60,906 nucleotides of DNA from the NCBI GenBank assembly GCA_900552565.1, contig USAK01000008.1, positions 1-60,906 on the forward strand, in the 5' to 3' direction. The translations under genes and the position numbers were made by a program. Positions 25,634-33,444 of the stretch are shown here, one piece after another. The notes beneath the pieces were generated by a model that searched no databases, had not been told where the DNA came from, and was given only the letters and a program-made list of their open reading frames with translations. This DNA comes from an uncultured Selenomonas sp. Its GTDB lineage: Bacteria > Bacillota > Negativicutes > Selenomonadales > Selenomonadaceae. Position 1 is the stretch's first letter; every line of letters begins with the position of its first letter.

Positions 25634-26347
25634 TTACGCCGTCTCATCGGCCTGTTTCCTGCGCCGCATGTAGAGGAAACCGCCCGCGAGCAGCAAGGCC
25701 AGGACGATGATACCGACCGTCAGGGCGATGTGCGCCTGGTTGTAGATGCGGTAGCTCGCCTGCATCCTGACGTCTTTGCCCTCCGAGATGGTCTTCTTGA
25801 GGTTCCAGGTCAGGCTCTTGCCGTCACCAGCGACGCTGTCTGCATTCTGCGTCTCAGGCTTGACAGGCAGGTTCAGCGTGAAGTTGTACTGGACCTGATC
25901 GAGCATGCCCTGCACCATCTTCTTGCTCTCAGGGTCCTGCGCGCCCATGTCCGTCTCCTCACCCTTGGCGAAGAGATCGAAGGTGTAAGCATCGTAGAAC
26001 CACGACCGCGTGACGGTGACGCCTGCATTGCGCCCTTCCACCGCCGTGAACATGTCGCCGCCCTTGGCTGCCAGCGTCTCGATGTCCGGATACGATACCG
26101 TGACCTCGTAGCCCGTCATGTCGCCGTCATTGACGTCTTTGACGACGGCATCGGGATTCTCCGTGACGAATTCATCCTTCGTGGCCTTCAGGGCCTCCGC
26201 GGCAAACATATTGCCGACCATGCGCGTCACCATCGTGCTGGAGCCGTCCTCCTTGATGGTCACGCTTTCTTCCGCTTTGATGCAGCCCGCTGCTGCCAGG
26301 GAAAATACGATGAGCAGGACTAGGAATATCCGCTTCACGTTGCTCAC
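25634..26347 (-). CDS. Lipoprotein with C-terminal membrane anchor (LppM-like)
   Basis: This 237-residue protein has a Sec lipoprotein signal (LVLLIVFSLAAAGC), an extracytoplasmic domain starting ESVTIKEDGSSTM and a C-terminal membrane helix (about 203-225) followed by the basic tail MRRRKQ. This layout, with a beta-rich domain between an N-terminal lipid anchor and a C-terminal helix, is that of LppM/DUF3153-type envelope proteins. No catalytic motif is visible. It is transcribed alone, divergent from the gene at 26673. Confidence 0.75.
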   Translation of the reverse strand: MSNVKRIFLVLLIVFSLAAAGCIKAEESVTIKEDGSSTMVTRMVGNMFAAEALKATKDEFVTENPDAVVKDVNDGDMTGYEVTVSYPDIETLAAKGGDMFTAVEGRNAGVTVTRSWFYDAYTFDLFAKGEETDMGAQDPESKKMVQGMLDQVQYNFTLNLPVKPETQNADSVAGDGKSLTWNLKKTISEGKDVRMQASYRIYNQAHIALTVGIIVLALLLAGGFLYMRRRKQADETA

Positions 26348-26581
26348 TTCCTCTCAAAACTCAACACCGATCCGTCACTTATCCTTTGTCTGTTTCTCGA
26401 ACAAGATGGTCATGCCCGAATAAATCCCTTCATGGCACTCTCTCCTTCCTCAAAGTCAAAATCCTTGAATCGCTTTCTCATTCGCTTTCAGTATACAATG
26501 GCGGAAGGCCCGACCGTACTGTACAAAATGACAGGTCAGCCAAAAAAATTAGGCCAGCATGAAAAACTGTCGCAGAAATAT

Positions 26582-26635
26582 CCGACCGACCTGTCATTTC
26601 CGACAGGTCGGTCGGGTCGCCGATTGTCGTATACT
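26582..26635 (+). promoter_or_regulatory. 14-bp perfect inverted repeat next to a -10 element (operator-like)
   Basis: CCGACCGACCTGTC (26582-26595) and GACAGGTCGGTCGG (26602-26615) are perfect inverted repeats with a 6-bp spacer. TATACT (26630-26635) follows 14 bp later, so the repeat covers the -35 area. A further GACAGGTC half lies at 26530-26537. The repeat has no T run and resembles a TetR-type operator. The rest of the 26348-26672 intergenic region holds no gene I can support. Confidence 0.55.
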
Positions 26636-26672
26636 AGGGATAGAGAGGATTCTGTGATGCGGAGGTGATGTC

Positions 26673-27392
26673 ATGCTGAAGCGATTCCTGATGATGCTGC
26701 TCATCTGTGAATGCCTGCTGTATGCACCGACAGCAAGGGCTTGTGAGGAAAGCCCGCTGCCTTACTGGATGGATTATCAGGCATTCCTGAGCGAGTACCG
26801 CTCTGCCATTGTCGAAGACCGTGATACGATAGGCAGCTGGCAACTGAGTGCCGCGGCCAAGGTGGCCGGCCCCGAGGGGACAGGCTACGCCTTCGTCTGG
26901 ATGGACGAGGACGATGTGCCGGAACTCCTGATTGGAGATCTGGAGCGCTGGCATGTCTGGCAGGCCTACACCTGGAAGGACGGCAAGATCTACAATCTCT
27001 CCCCGGAGGGCGACCCCGGCGGCGAGATGTGGATGACCGAAGGCAAGCTGCTCTACCTCGAGATTGCGACGATGAGCTGGAGCTATCACGCCTGGTCCGG
27101 CAAGCGCGCACACGCAACGGACCTGTCTTTTGCGGCGGCCTACACGCAGGACCTCGAGACGCACACGATCCGCGTCTACTGCGGCGAGCGCGATGAAAAC
27201 GGCGTTCCCATCTGGCACGAGATCCACACGGATATCGAGAACGTCATCGCGATGATGCCGACGACGCGGATGCTCGAGCTCGACTGGCAGCGGCTCGCAG
27301 ACCTGTCTGTCCCAGCTGACCATGAACACGATTTCGAGACGGGGCCGACCCGCTTCTACCGCGGCGAAAGGGACATCCCTGCCTACGAATGA
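26673..27392 (+). CDS. Exported protein of unknown function
   Basis: This 239-residue protein has a Sec signal (LKRFLMMLLICECLLYAPTARAC) and no family I recognise. A segment FVWMDEDDVPELLIGDLE resembles the D-x-D-x-D-G-x-x-E-L-L repeats seen in many Firmicute exported proteins, which suggests a beta-propeller-like or calcium-binding element. Several Trp-rich stretches follow. The start has GGAGGTGA with good spacing. It follows the operator-like repeat at 26582-26615 and ends at a bidirectional terminator. Confidence 0.7.
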   Translation: MLKRFLMMLLICECLLYAPTARACEESPLPYWMDYQAFLSEYRSAIVEDRDTIGSWQLSAAAKVAGPEGTGYAFVWMDEDDVPELLIGDLERWHVWQAYTWKDGKIYNLSPEGDPGGEMWMTEGKLLYLEIATMSWSYHAWSGKRAHATDLSFAAAYTQDLETHTIRVYCGERDENGVPIWHEIHTDIENVIAMMPTTRMLELDWQRLADLSVPADHEHDFETGPTRFYRGERDIPAYE

Positions 27393-27397
27393 AAAAA

Positions 27398-27434
27398 AGA
27401 CACATGCAGCAATACACGATTGCAGCATGTGTCT
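27398..27434. terminator. Bidirectional terminator
   Basis: 16-bp stem with one mismatch (27398-27413, 27419-27434, loop 5), A run on the left and T run on the right. It serves both converging units. Confidence 0.88.
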
Positions 27435-27446
27435 TTTCTTCTCCGT

Positions 27447-27674
27447 TCAGCAGGAGCTCTCTCCCCAGACGGGGTGGCGGGCGGGCTTGAGGCTCCGCAC
27501 GCGGATGAGGCGCAGGGCCTCGTGCATGTCGATATCGGAGCGCAGTTCGCCATCTTCGTAGACGCAGACGGGGTCTTTGACGCCGAGCTCGCTGCCCGGC
27601 ATATAGACGTATTCGTTATTGTCAGGGTCGCCGTAAATGACGCCGACCCGCAGTTTTGACTCTGCAAGAATCAT
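27447..27674 (-). CDS. Small protein of unknown function downstream of corA
   Basis: This 75-residue protein (MILAESKLRVGVIYGDPDNNEYVYMPGS…) has no recognised domain or signal. The start is supported by a GAGGT ribosome site, 9 nt after the corA stop, and by the operon terminator directly after it. It is therefore probably co-transcribed with corA. No Cys or membrane segment would tie it directly to transport. Confidence 0.6.
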   Translation of the reverse strand: MILAESKLRVGVIYGDPDNNEYVYMPGSELGVKDPVCVYEDGELRSDIDMHEALRLIRVRSLKPARHPVWGESSC

Positions 27675-27683
27675 AAGCGTACC

Positions 27684-28637
27684 TCAGAACATATCGCGGT
27701 GCCAGAGCACATAGGCACTGACGATGCTGATGCCAAACGCGATGCACATGACATAGAGGAAACCATGGCTGTTATCGGCAAACGGCACGGGCACATTCAT
27801 GCCGAAGAAACTCGAGACGACGGTCGGGATGGCGAGGATAATCGTCATGGCCGCCAAGAATTTCATGACGAGGTTCTGGTTGTTCGAGATAATCGATGAG
27901 AACGTATCGGCGAGACGCGCGAGGATTTTGCTGTACATCTCGACCATTTCCTTCGCCTGCTTGTTCTCGATGATGACGTCTTCGAGAAGGTCCTCGTCTT
28001 CCTCGTAGGCCTTGAGAATCGGCGTCAGGCTCGTGTTGTTGCGCATGCGCAGCAGCTTGTCGAGCACGGCGCCGTTCGAGCGGATGGCCGCGTTGAAATA
28101 CGTCAGGCCCTTCTGGAGCTCGAGGAGCCTCAAAATCTCGCTGTTCTTCATATCATGGCGCAGCTGGTCCTCGATTTCATCGGAGAGTTTCGAAATCTGA
28201 CGCAGGTAGCGCAGGAAGTACGTCGCCGATTTGTAAAGAATCTGGAAGAGAAAACGCGTTTTTTTATAGGTACGGAACAGACGCGATGTGCGTTCATTGA
28301 ATTCCGTGATGACGGGCGTTTCTTCGAGGCAGACGGTGATGATGTACTCATCGGTCACGATGATGGCCAGAGGCAGGGCATCGTAGCTGTCCTCGCCGCG
28401 GAACACCGGCACATTCGTCAGGACCATGACCGAGTTTTCCTCAACGTCGGTATGCGAGCGTTCCTCATCATCGAGCGCGGAGCGCAGGAAGTCGGGGTCA
28501 ACCTCGGTGAGATTGCTGACGACTTTGAGCTCATACGGCGTCGGGTCGACGATGTTGATCCAGGCACCTTTTTCGAGAGTCTTGAGCGTCAGCTCCTGCA
28601 GCGGGCCGCTCTCAAGGGATTTATAGATTTGCAGCAT
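27684..28637 (-). CDS. corA: CorA-family magnesium/divalent cation channel
   Basis: CorA forms a pentameric Mg2+ channel in the inner membrane. The 317-residue protein has the long cytoplasmic domain and two C-terminal helices with the signature GMN (SSFFGMNVPVPF) between them; the C-terminus is VLWHRDMF. The start is MLQIYKS at 28637, because AAGGAG lies 9 nt upstream; an earlier in-frame start would overlap the leader. The leader mRNA is about 180 nt long and contains a short peptide gene and a possible RNA switch (see separate entries). Confidence 0.95.
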   Translation of the reverse strand: MLQIYKSLESGPLQELTLKTLEKGAWINIVDPTPYELKVVSNLTEVDPDFLRSALDDEERSHTDVEENSVMVLTNVPVFRGEDSYDALPLAIIVTDEYIITVCLEETPVITEFNERTSRLFRTYKKTRFLFQILYKSATYFLRYLRQISKLSDEIEDQLRHDMKNSEILRLLELQKGLTYFNAAIRSNGAVLDKLLRMRNNTSLTPILKAYEEDEDLLEDVIIENKQAKEMVEMYSKILARLADTFSSIISNNQNLVMKFLAAMTIILAIPTVVSSFFGMNVPVPFADNSHGFLYVMCIAFGISIVSAYVLWHRDMF

Positions 28638-28649
28638 GGATAGAATCTC

Positions 28650-28716
28650 CTTTCCGAGGGAAAGATGCATCCACGCTGCCCATCAGTCAAAGGCAGAAAA
28701 TGGACGTCATTTCCCT
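28650..28716 (-). promoter_or_regulatory. Two mutually exclusive RNA pairings in the corA leader
   Basis: In the mRNA CUUUCC (28664-28659) can pair with GGAAAG (28655-28650), a hairpin that takes in part of the corA Shine-Dalgarno. The overlapping UUUCCCU (28663-28657) can instead pair with AGGGAAA (28716-28710) inside the leader peptide gene, which would free the ribosome site. Ribosome position on the leader peptide could choose between them. This is inference from base pairing only. Confidence 0.45.
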
Positions 28717-28767
28717 TTTTGCATATTTTCTTCGTTTGGGATCTATCGTACTAGGGTGATCGTCCAT
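28687..28767 (-). CDS. Candidate corA leader peptide (MgtL/CorL-like)
   Basis: This 26-codon gene lies between the corA promoter and corA. The peptide starts MDDHPSTIDPKRRK, an acidic and proline-containing N-terminus followed by a basic stretch. This recalls Salmonella MgtL (MEPDPTPLPRRR), where such an N-terminus destabilises the ribosome at low Mg2+; Salmonella corA also has a leader peptide, CorL. A purine-rich site (GGTGG 4 nt upstream, AAAGGA further off) precedes the ATG. The stop lies 49 nt before corA. Whether it is translated is not proven. Confidence 0.5.
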   Translation of the reverse strand: MDDHPSTIDPKRRKYAKREMTSIFCL

Positions 28768-28823
28768 GTTCCCACCGTCCTTTCCTTTTCGATACATACT
28801 TACTGCCAACTTTTCCGCATTTC

Positions 28824-28853
28824 ATTATATTACCAACGCCGCGATTTTGTCCA
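28824..28853 (-). promoter_or_regulatory. corA promoter
   Basis: On the minus strand TGGACA (28848-28853) and TATAAT (28824-28829) are 18 bp apart. Transcription would begin near 28817, giving a leader of about 180 nt before corA. The remaining bases up to 28969 hold the ribosome site of the PPC gene and otherwise no feature I can name. Confidence 0.6.
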
Positions 28854-28969
28854 GCTCCCAGATGTAAAAAATATGTTAAGCGCCAGAAGCCCGTGCAAAG
28901 CAGACAGACCCTACCGAAAAGCAGGATTCTCCCGCGAAAAAGCGAATACTAAACACGAGGTGATTGCAA

Positions 28970-29392
28970 ATGGAATATACGAAAATCGATAAAAAACATC
29001 TGCTCGTGCGGCTCGACCCTGACGACGAAATCGTCGCGTCCCTGATGAAAGTCGCGGTAGCCGAAAAACTCGAGCTCGCGATGGTGCAGGGACTCGGTGC
29101 CGTCAAGAAAGCCGTCATCGGCGTCTACAACGTGCCCGAACAGAAATATTACGCCAATACCCTCGAAGGGGCCTTTGAGATGCTCTCGCTGACCGGCACA
29201 CTTGACACGATGAACGGCCAGCCCTACAGCCATATCCACATCGCACTCGGCGACGAACAGGGCCTTGCCCACGGCGGCCACCTGAACGAAGCCTATATCA
29301 GCGCCACGGCCGAAATCGTCATCACGAAATTAAACGGCACAGTCGACCGCGTCAAGAGCCCTGAGACCGGCCTCAACATCTGGAAATTCTAA
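28970..29392 (+). CDS. PPC-domain (DUF296) protein
   Basis: This 140-residue protein is a free-standing PPC/DUF296 domain, a trimeric fold found in plant AT-hook proteins and in bacterial proteins of unknown role. It shows GLGAVKKAVIGVYNVPEQKYY, LSLTGTLDTMNGQPYSHIHIALGDEQG and GGHLNEA, i.e. the conserved His pair and GGHL loop. There is no DNA-binding AT-hook. ATG 28970 follows GAGGTGA; a TTG two codons earlier is less likely. The panE-like gene starts 18 nt after its stop, so the two form an operon. Confidence 0.85.
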   Translation: MEYTKIDKKHLLVRLDPDDEIVASLMKVAVAEKLELAMVQGLGAVKKAVIGVYNVPEQKYYANTLEGAFEMLSLTGTLDTMNGQPYSHIHIALGDEQGLAHGGHLNEAYISATAEIVITKLNGTVDRVKSPETGLNIWKF

Positions 29393-29410
29393 AAGGAGCT
29401 TCTAAATTAT

Positions 29411-30337
29411 ATGAAATTTGCTATTTTCGGTGTCGGCGGCACGGGCGGCGTCATCGGCGGCTATCTCGCCAATGCGGGGAATGACGTGACGTTTCTTGCG
29501 CGCGGCGCGCACCTTAAGGCCATGCAGGAAAAGGGCCTGACCATCCACACGAATCATCGCGGCGATATCCATATCGAGCCCTGCAAGGCCGTACACGCCG
29601 ACGACTATCATGAAACTCCCGACGTGCTCTTCATCTGCGTCAAGTACTACGGACTCGCAGCGGCCATCGAAGTCACGCGCCGTATCGCGGGCCCTGATAC
29701 CCTCGTCATCCCGATTCTCAACGTCTTCGGCACGGGTGCCGTCATGCAGGAAAAACTTCCCGACAAGACCGTACTTGACGGCTGCATCTACGTTTTTGCC
29801 AAACGCAGCGGCCCCGGCGTCATCGAGCAGCCGCAGTCAATCCTGCGCGTGTTTTACGGCTTCCGCCCCGGACAGGACAGCCGTCTCGCCGCGAAAGCCG
29901 CGGAGCTCGAGAAAATCATGCGCGCGGCCGATATCCACGCCCATTTCACCGATGACATCCAGCGCGATGCCCTGACGAAATTCTCCTTCGTCTCGCCGAT
30001 GGGCGCGGCCGGCCTCTATTTCGATGTGACCAGCGAAGCCTTTCAGGAAAACAAGGAAGTGCGCGACACCTTCGTCGGCCTCGTCAAGGAAGTCGAAGCC
30101 CTCGGCCATGCCATGGGCATCACCTTCGACCGCGACCTCGTCGCGACCGACCTGCAGCTCATGGACGCCTTCGCACCGGGGCTCACGACCTCGATGCAGC
30201 GCGACGTCGCCGCGGGCGGCCCGTCGGAATTTAAAGGTCTCGTCTCACGCATCGTCGAACTCGGCGAGAAGTATCACGTACCAACCCCGCTCTACCAGAA
30301 AATCAACGACTGGGGCAAAGCCCAGGGGCTTGCCTGA
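29411..30337 (+). CDS. Ketopantoate reductase-like (PanE/ApbA) dehydrogenase
   Basis: This 308-residue NADP-dependent reductase has the Rossmann N-terminus FAIFGVGGTGGVIGGYLANAGNDVTFLAR and the catalytic-Lys segment DALTKFSFVSPMGA. PanE reduces ketopantoate to pantoate in pantothenate synthesis, but the family is broad and there is no pantothenate gene nearby, so the exact substrate is open. The ribosome site AAGGAG lies upstream of the ATG. It is co-transcribed with the PPC gene and ends at a strong terminator. Confidence 0.85.
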   Translation: MKFAIFGVGGTGGVIGGYLANAGNDVTFLARGAHLKAMQEKGLTIHTNHRGDIHIEPCKAVHADDYHETPDVLFICVKYYGLAAAIEVTRRIAGPDTLVIPILNVFGTGAVMQEKLPDKTVLDGCIYVFAKRSGPGVIEQPQSILRVFYGFRPGQDSRLAAKAAELEKIMRAADIHAHFTDDIQRDALTKFSFVSPMGAAGLYFDVTSEAFQENKEVRDTFVGLVKEVEALGHAMGITFDRDLVATDLQLMDAFAPGLTTSMQRDVAAGGPSEFKGLVSRIVELGEKYHVPTPLYQKINDWGKAQGLA

Positions 30338-30345
30338 ATCTAGAT

Positions 30346-30389
30346 AAAAAAGCCCTGCTCCTTCCATAACATAAGGAACAGGGCTTTTT
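30346..30389. terminator. Bidirectional terminator between panE-like gene and region B
   Basis: 17-bp stem with one mismatch (30347-30363 and 30373-30389), A run before and T run after. It serves both the panE-like gene and the DUF362 gene. Confidence 0.9.
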
Positions 30390-30401
30390 ATTTCGCTAAA
30401 A

Positions 30402-31511
30402 TTACGCTTTGAACGGCTTTACATTCTTCACGGCTTCGGCCAGCGTGATGGGCTTATCCCCATGGTCCATATCGAGAATGACATAGCGGTCGCAGCCCAT
30501 GCCAAGTTCTTTCATATAGCTGAGCTGACGCAGGCCATGGCGGGTTTCCATGCGCTCGACGAGGTCGTGGCGGTATTTTTCCGGCAAAGCATAGACGAGG
30601 TCAACAGATGCTTGGTCGGCTGCGAGAATATCCGTCGAAGCGAGAATACCGATGTTCGGCGTGACGACCGGCTGAGCCGCCGTGCCTTCGCAGTCACACG
30701 AAACCGACATATTGCGCAGCACGTTGATGTAGGCAATGTGGTCGCCAAAATGGTCAGCCGTTGCTTTCGCAGATTCAGAGATACGCTCCATGAGTTCTTC
30801 CTTGCCGATGCCCCACTGCGTACCCGTATCGCCGGTATGAATCATCTTCTTGCCGATGCGCCCGTCGGCGCAGCCAATGCCGATGTTCTTGTTGGAACCG
30901 CCGAAGCCGCCCATCGTATGGCCCTTAAAATGCGTAAGGACGAGCAGCGAGTCGTAATTCAGCATGTGCGAGCCCACAGACATTTCCGTGAACCATTTGC
31001 CGCCCTTGACCGGCAACATAGCCGTGCCCTCTTCATCCATGATATCGACCGGCGCAAAATCCCAGCCGTTGACAGCCAGCGTCTTGCGGTGCTCGGCCGT
31101 CGTATAGCGCGCGCCCTGATAATAGGTATTCGTTTCGACAATATTGGCTTTCGGCAGTTTCTCTGCTATAAGCGTCTTGACCCACGGACGCGGGATGATG
31201 TTCGGGCCGTGCGGCTCGCCCGTATGCAGCTTGATGCCGACTCTGCCCGTCATATTCTGCGCAATGGCATCGTACGCCTTGAGCAGGCCGGCCGCAGAAA
31301 GATCCCGCGTAAAATATACGACAGCCTCACCGCCCTGACGCTTAGCAGGCTCTACATAGCGGTCGCCGTCTTCGCCGGCCTTAGGAGCGGCGGCCGGAGC
31401 ACCGGTCTCTTGGGCCAGCGTCTCTTTCTCATGCCACAGACCGCCGGCTGCCGCCGTCGCCATAGCGAAACCCGCCATCTTCACGAAATTGCGTCTTGTC
31501 ATGCCTTTCAT
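30402..31511 (-). CDS. Tat-exported DUF362 protein
   Basis: This 369-residue protein begins MTRRNFVKMAGFAMATAAAGG, a twin-arginine signal. The mature part is DUF362-like: YFTRDLSAAGLL, GRVGIKLHTGEPHGPNIIPRPWV, LTHFKGHTMGGFGGSNKNIGIGCADGRIGK and a C-terminal ADQASVDLVYAL. DUF362 proteins are often tied to Fe-S or flavin redox systems; the usual ferredoxin domain is absent here. It is the last gene of the region B operon, downstream of DUF4405. Confidence 0.85.
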   Translation of the reverse strand: MKGMTRRNFVKMAGFAMATAAAGGLWHEKETLAQETGAPAAAPKAGEDGDRYVEPAKRQGGEAVVYFTRDLSAAGLLKAYDAIAQNMTGRVGIKLHTGEPHGPNIIPRPWVKTLIAEKLPKANIVETNTYYQGARYTTAEHRKTLAVNGWDFAPVDIMDEEGTAMLPVKGGKWFTEMSVGSHMLNYDSLLVLTHFKGHTMGGFGGSNKNIGIGCADGRIGKKMIHTGDTGTQWGIGKEELMERISESAKATADHFGDHIAYINVLRNMSVSCDCEGTAAQPVVTPNIGILASTDILAADQASVDLVYALPEKYRHDLVERMETRHGLRQLSYMKELGMGCDRYVILDMDHGDKPITLAEAVKNVKPFKA

Positions 31512-31574
31512 AATACAAGCCCCTTTTAAAATATAACCTATAACTTAATTTTTCAAACTAACAAATGCTCCGCT

Positions 31575-32237
31575 TCAAGCCCTACGCCGAAGCGCTAAAT
31601 GCCAGAACAGCCAGCCGCATTCGGCAAAGAGCAGGAAGATGCCGAGCTGTGTCAGGATGTAGCCGGCCGTATCATACTGCAAGGCCGGCGTCATAAAAAC
31701 GTGCAGCCCCTCCAGCCTCTGCAGCAGCTTGTCCTGCATGGCCGCATAGATGCCGCCCGCGCCAAGCAGTAGGGCCGTTATGCCCATCAAGACCTTCGCG
31801 GGGAAAGGACGGCTCGTGATGCTGGCCGCACGCTGCAGTCTCTGCCACCAGTTGCCAGCGTGCAGGCCAAAATGCAATCCCGCCATCACAAGAAACCCGC
31901 GTGCCGACGCACTGTGCAGCGAAAAAAGCACCGGATTGCTGCGCAGTGACAGCGGCATGACATCGGCAAACAAGGCATTCGAAATCAGGCAGCCGCTGAT
32001 AATAGATGTCAGGCACGTCATCAAGAGAAGCAGATTGACAGCTGCCCCGAGCATGCGCGGCAAAGGCCATCTGCCCTTCATGAGGGCCTTGAGATAAAAG
32101 CGGTTTTGAAAAAGATGCACGAAAATCGGGATGAGCAGAGCCACGCCCACGAGTTCATGAAAAAACGGCGGCATATAGAGAAAGCTCATCTCAAAGACGA
32201 GCAGCAGCAATAAAAGCACATCAAGTAAATATCTCAT
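31575..32237 (-). CDS. DUF4405 membrane protein with two HX13H pairs (region B)
   Basis: This is the 220-residue paralogue of the protein at 15135. His27/His41 (HELVGVALLIPIFVH) and the pair in HSASARGFLVMAGLH keep exact 13-residue spacing, as expected for two b-type hemes. It begins with an ATGA overlap with the CX2C gene, as in region A. Here the DUF362 gene follows, and the flavodoxin gene lies upstream, not downstream, so the module was rearranged after duplication. Confidence 0.82.
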   Translation of the reverse strand: MRYLLDVLLLLLLVFEMSFLYMPPFFHELVGVALLIPIFVHLFQNRFYLKALMKGRWPLPRMLGAAVNLLLLMTCLTSIISGCLISNALFADVMPLSLRSNPVLFSLHSASARGFLVMAGLHFGLHAGNWWQRLQRAASITSRPFPAKVLMGITALLLGAGGIYAAMQDKLLQRLEGLHVFMTPALQYDTAGYILTQLGIFLLFAECGWLFWHLALRRRA

Positions 32238-32461
32238 GGCTGCACCTCGTCCAATTTTTCCTCATAATCCCATGCAGCCGGCACAGGCCCCGCTTTGACG
32301 CTGTCTTTGACAAGCTGCTGTGTCATGCGGACATAATCTTCTTCCGGAACATGCCCCTGACGCAGCACACAGGTGAAGCAGAGCCAGGCATAGACTAGGC
32401 CTGCCAAAACGAGCAGACTCATCAAAAGGCCCGGCAAATCTTTTCTATATTGTTCCAGCAT
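32234..32461 (-). CDS. Small single-pass membrane protein with CX2C motif (region B)
   Basis: This 75-residue paralogue of the protein at 15794 has the block GLVYAWLCFTCVLRQGHV and then DYVRMTQ, practically unchanged, while the N- and C-termini have diverged. That contrast points to selection on the CFTC/RQGHV core next to the membrane. It follows the flavodoxin gene by 86 nt and is coupled to DUF4405. Confidence 0.75.
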   Translation of the reverse strand: MLEQYRKDLPGLLMSLLVLAGLVYAWLCFTCVLRQGHVPEEDYVRMTQQLVKDSVKAGPVPAAWDYEEKLDEVQP

Positions 32462-32547
32462 ACCGTTCTTCCTTTCTCAATAAATCTGTCTCTATGGGCC
32501 TTTTCCCCTTTCTGCTTTTTTTGCTTAAAATCTTTTTTATCCGCAAA

Positions 32548-33201
32548 TTACTTCAAGGATTTGGCCCATTCTGCGACCTTATCATCGTCAATGCGACCCG
32601 TGAAGCAGGTGCCGTCCTGCCAATCGCCCTTGTTGCCGGCCATTTCCTTCAGCAGCTGTCCGCTGCTGCCGAGCGGCGAGCTGGCGGCCGTGGCAAACGT
32701 CACGACGTGCTTGCCCGTGAAGTCATTGCCCTTGACGAAGGCGTTCATCGGCCAGGCGGCGATGCCCCACCAGATTGGATAGCCGATGTAGACTGTGTCA
32801 TACTCAGCCCAGTTGTCAGGCGTCGTCTTCTTCAGCGTGATCCTGTCGCGCAGGGACTCGTCGTCATGCTCCCTGCTGACGCGGCTGTCCGGGTTGTTGT
32901 AGTCGAGGTCCTCTTTCGTGTATTCGTTCGTCGGCTCAATTTTCATGAGGTCGGCGTTTTTAGCTTTCGCGAGGTCCTTCGCGACCTGTTCCGTGCGGCC
33001 CGTGTTCGTGTAGTAGACAACCAGTGCCTTCTTGCCCGAAGCCTGCTGCGCAGAGCCCGACGAGGACGAAGAATTTGCACCGACGACGACCTTCTGCGAT
33101 GAAGATCCCGACGCACCGGCCGAATCACCCGAGCCGCAGCCCACGAGGGCCACGGCCATGATGACACCCAAGACGAGCGTCAGGATTTTCTTGATGTTCA
33201 T
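32548..33201 (-). CDS. Exported lipid-anchored flavodoxin (region B)
   Basis: This 217-residue flavodoxin is a paralogue of 14473-15138. Here the signal is a Sec lipoprotein type (MNIKKILTLVLG…VALVGC), without twin arginines, so the two copies would reach the surface by different routes. FMN loop TNTGRT and GYPIWWGIAAWPM are intact. A Ser/Gly-rich linker follows the lipid Cys. ATG 33201 has AAGGAG 8 nt upstream. Export of a flavodoxin by Sec would require flavin loading outside the cell. Confidence 0.88.
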   Translation of the reverse strand: MNIKKILTLVLGVIMAVALVGCGSGDSAGASGSSSQKVVVGANSSSSSGSAQQASGKKALVVYYTNTGRTEQVAKDLAKAKNADLMKIEPTNEYTKEDLDYNNPDSRVSREHDDESLRDRITLKKTTPDNWAEYDTVYIGYPIWWGIAAWPMNAFVKGNDFTGKHVVTFATAASSPLGSSGQLLKEMAGNKGDWQDGTCFTGRIDDDKVAEWAKSLK

Positions 33202-33349
33202 AACTTCAGCTCCTTTTCCCATAAATCGTTTTCATGGCATCACGATTTCTGTTTTGCTCTTACCGTTATAGCATACGGCAATATTGCAAAGACGTACAGT
33301 TCCGTTTCTTCATAGCAGTATGCTGCAGACACATAGACGGCTGCTGTTT

Positions 33350-33425
33350 TACTTCGAGCATCTTCGGCATCAGCGTGTTCCCGATGTCATCCTTGAAGAT
33401 GCACGGGCCGTCCATATGGCACTTT
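33350..33425 (-). pseudogene. Remnant of an Fe-S flavoprotein gene
   Basis: About 25 codons (KCHMDGPCIFKDDIGNTLMP plus KMLE) match residues 104-128 of the exported Fe-S flavoprotein at 16114-16800. Nothing else of that gene is present. The piece sits between the flavodoxin and CMD genes. Confidence 0.75.
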
Positions 33426-33444
33426 CCCGCATATTCAATCTGCG

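Noticed and set aside
26432..26668. 78-codon open frame on the plus strand
   Set aside because: It runs through the operator-like repeat and promoter, has no ribosome site and no recognisable features.
28638..28963. Mg2+ (M-box) riboswitch before corA
   Set aside because: I could not find the conserved M-box core; the leader peptide explanation fits better.
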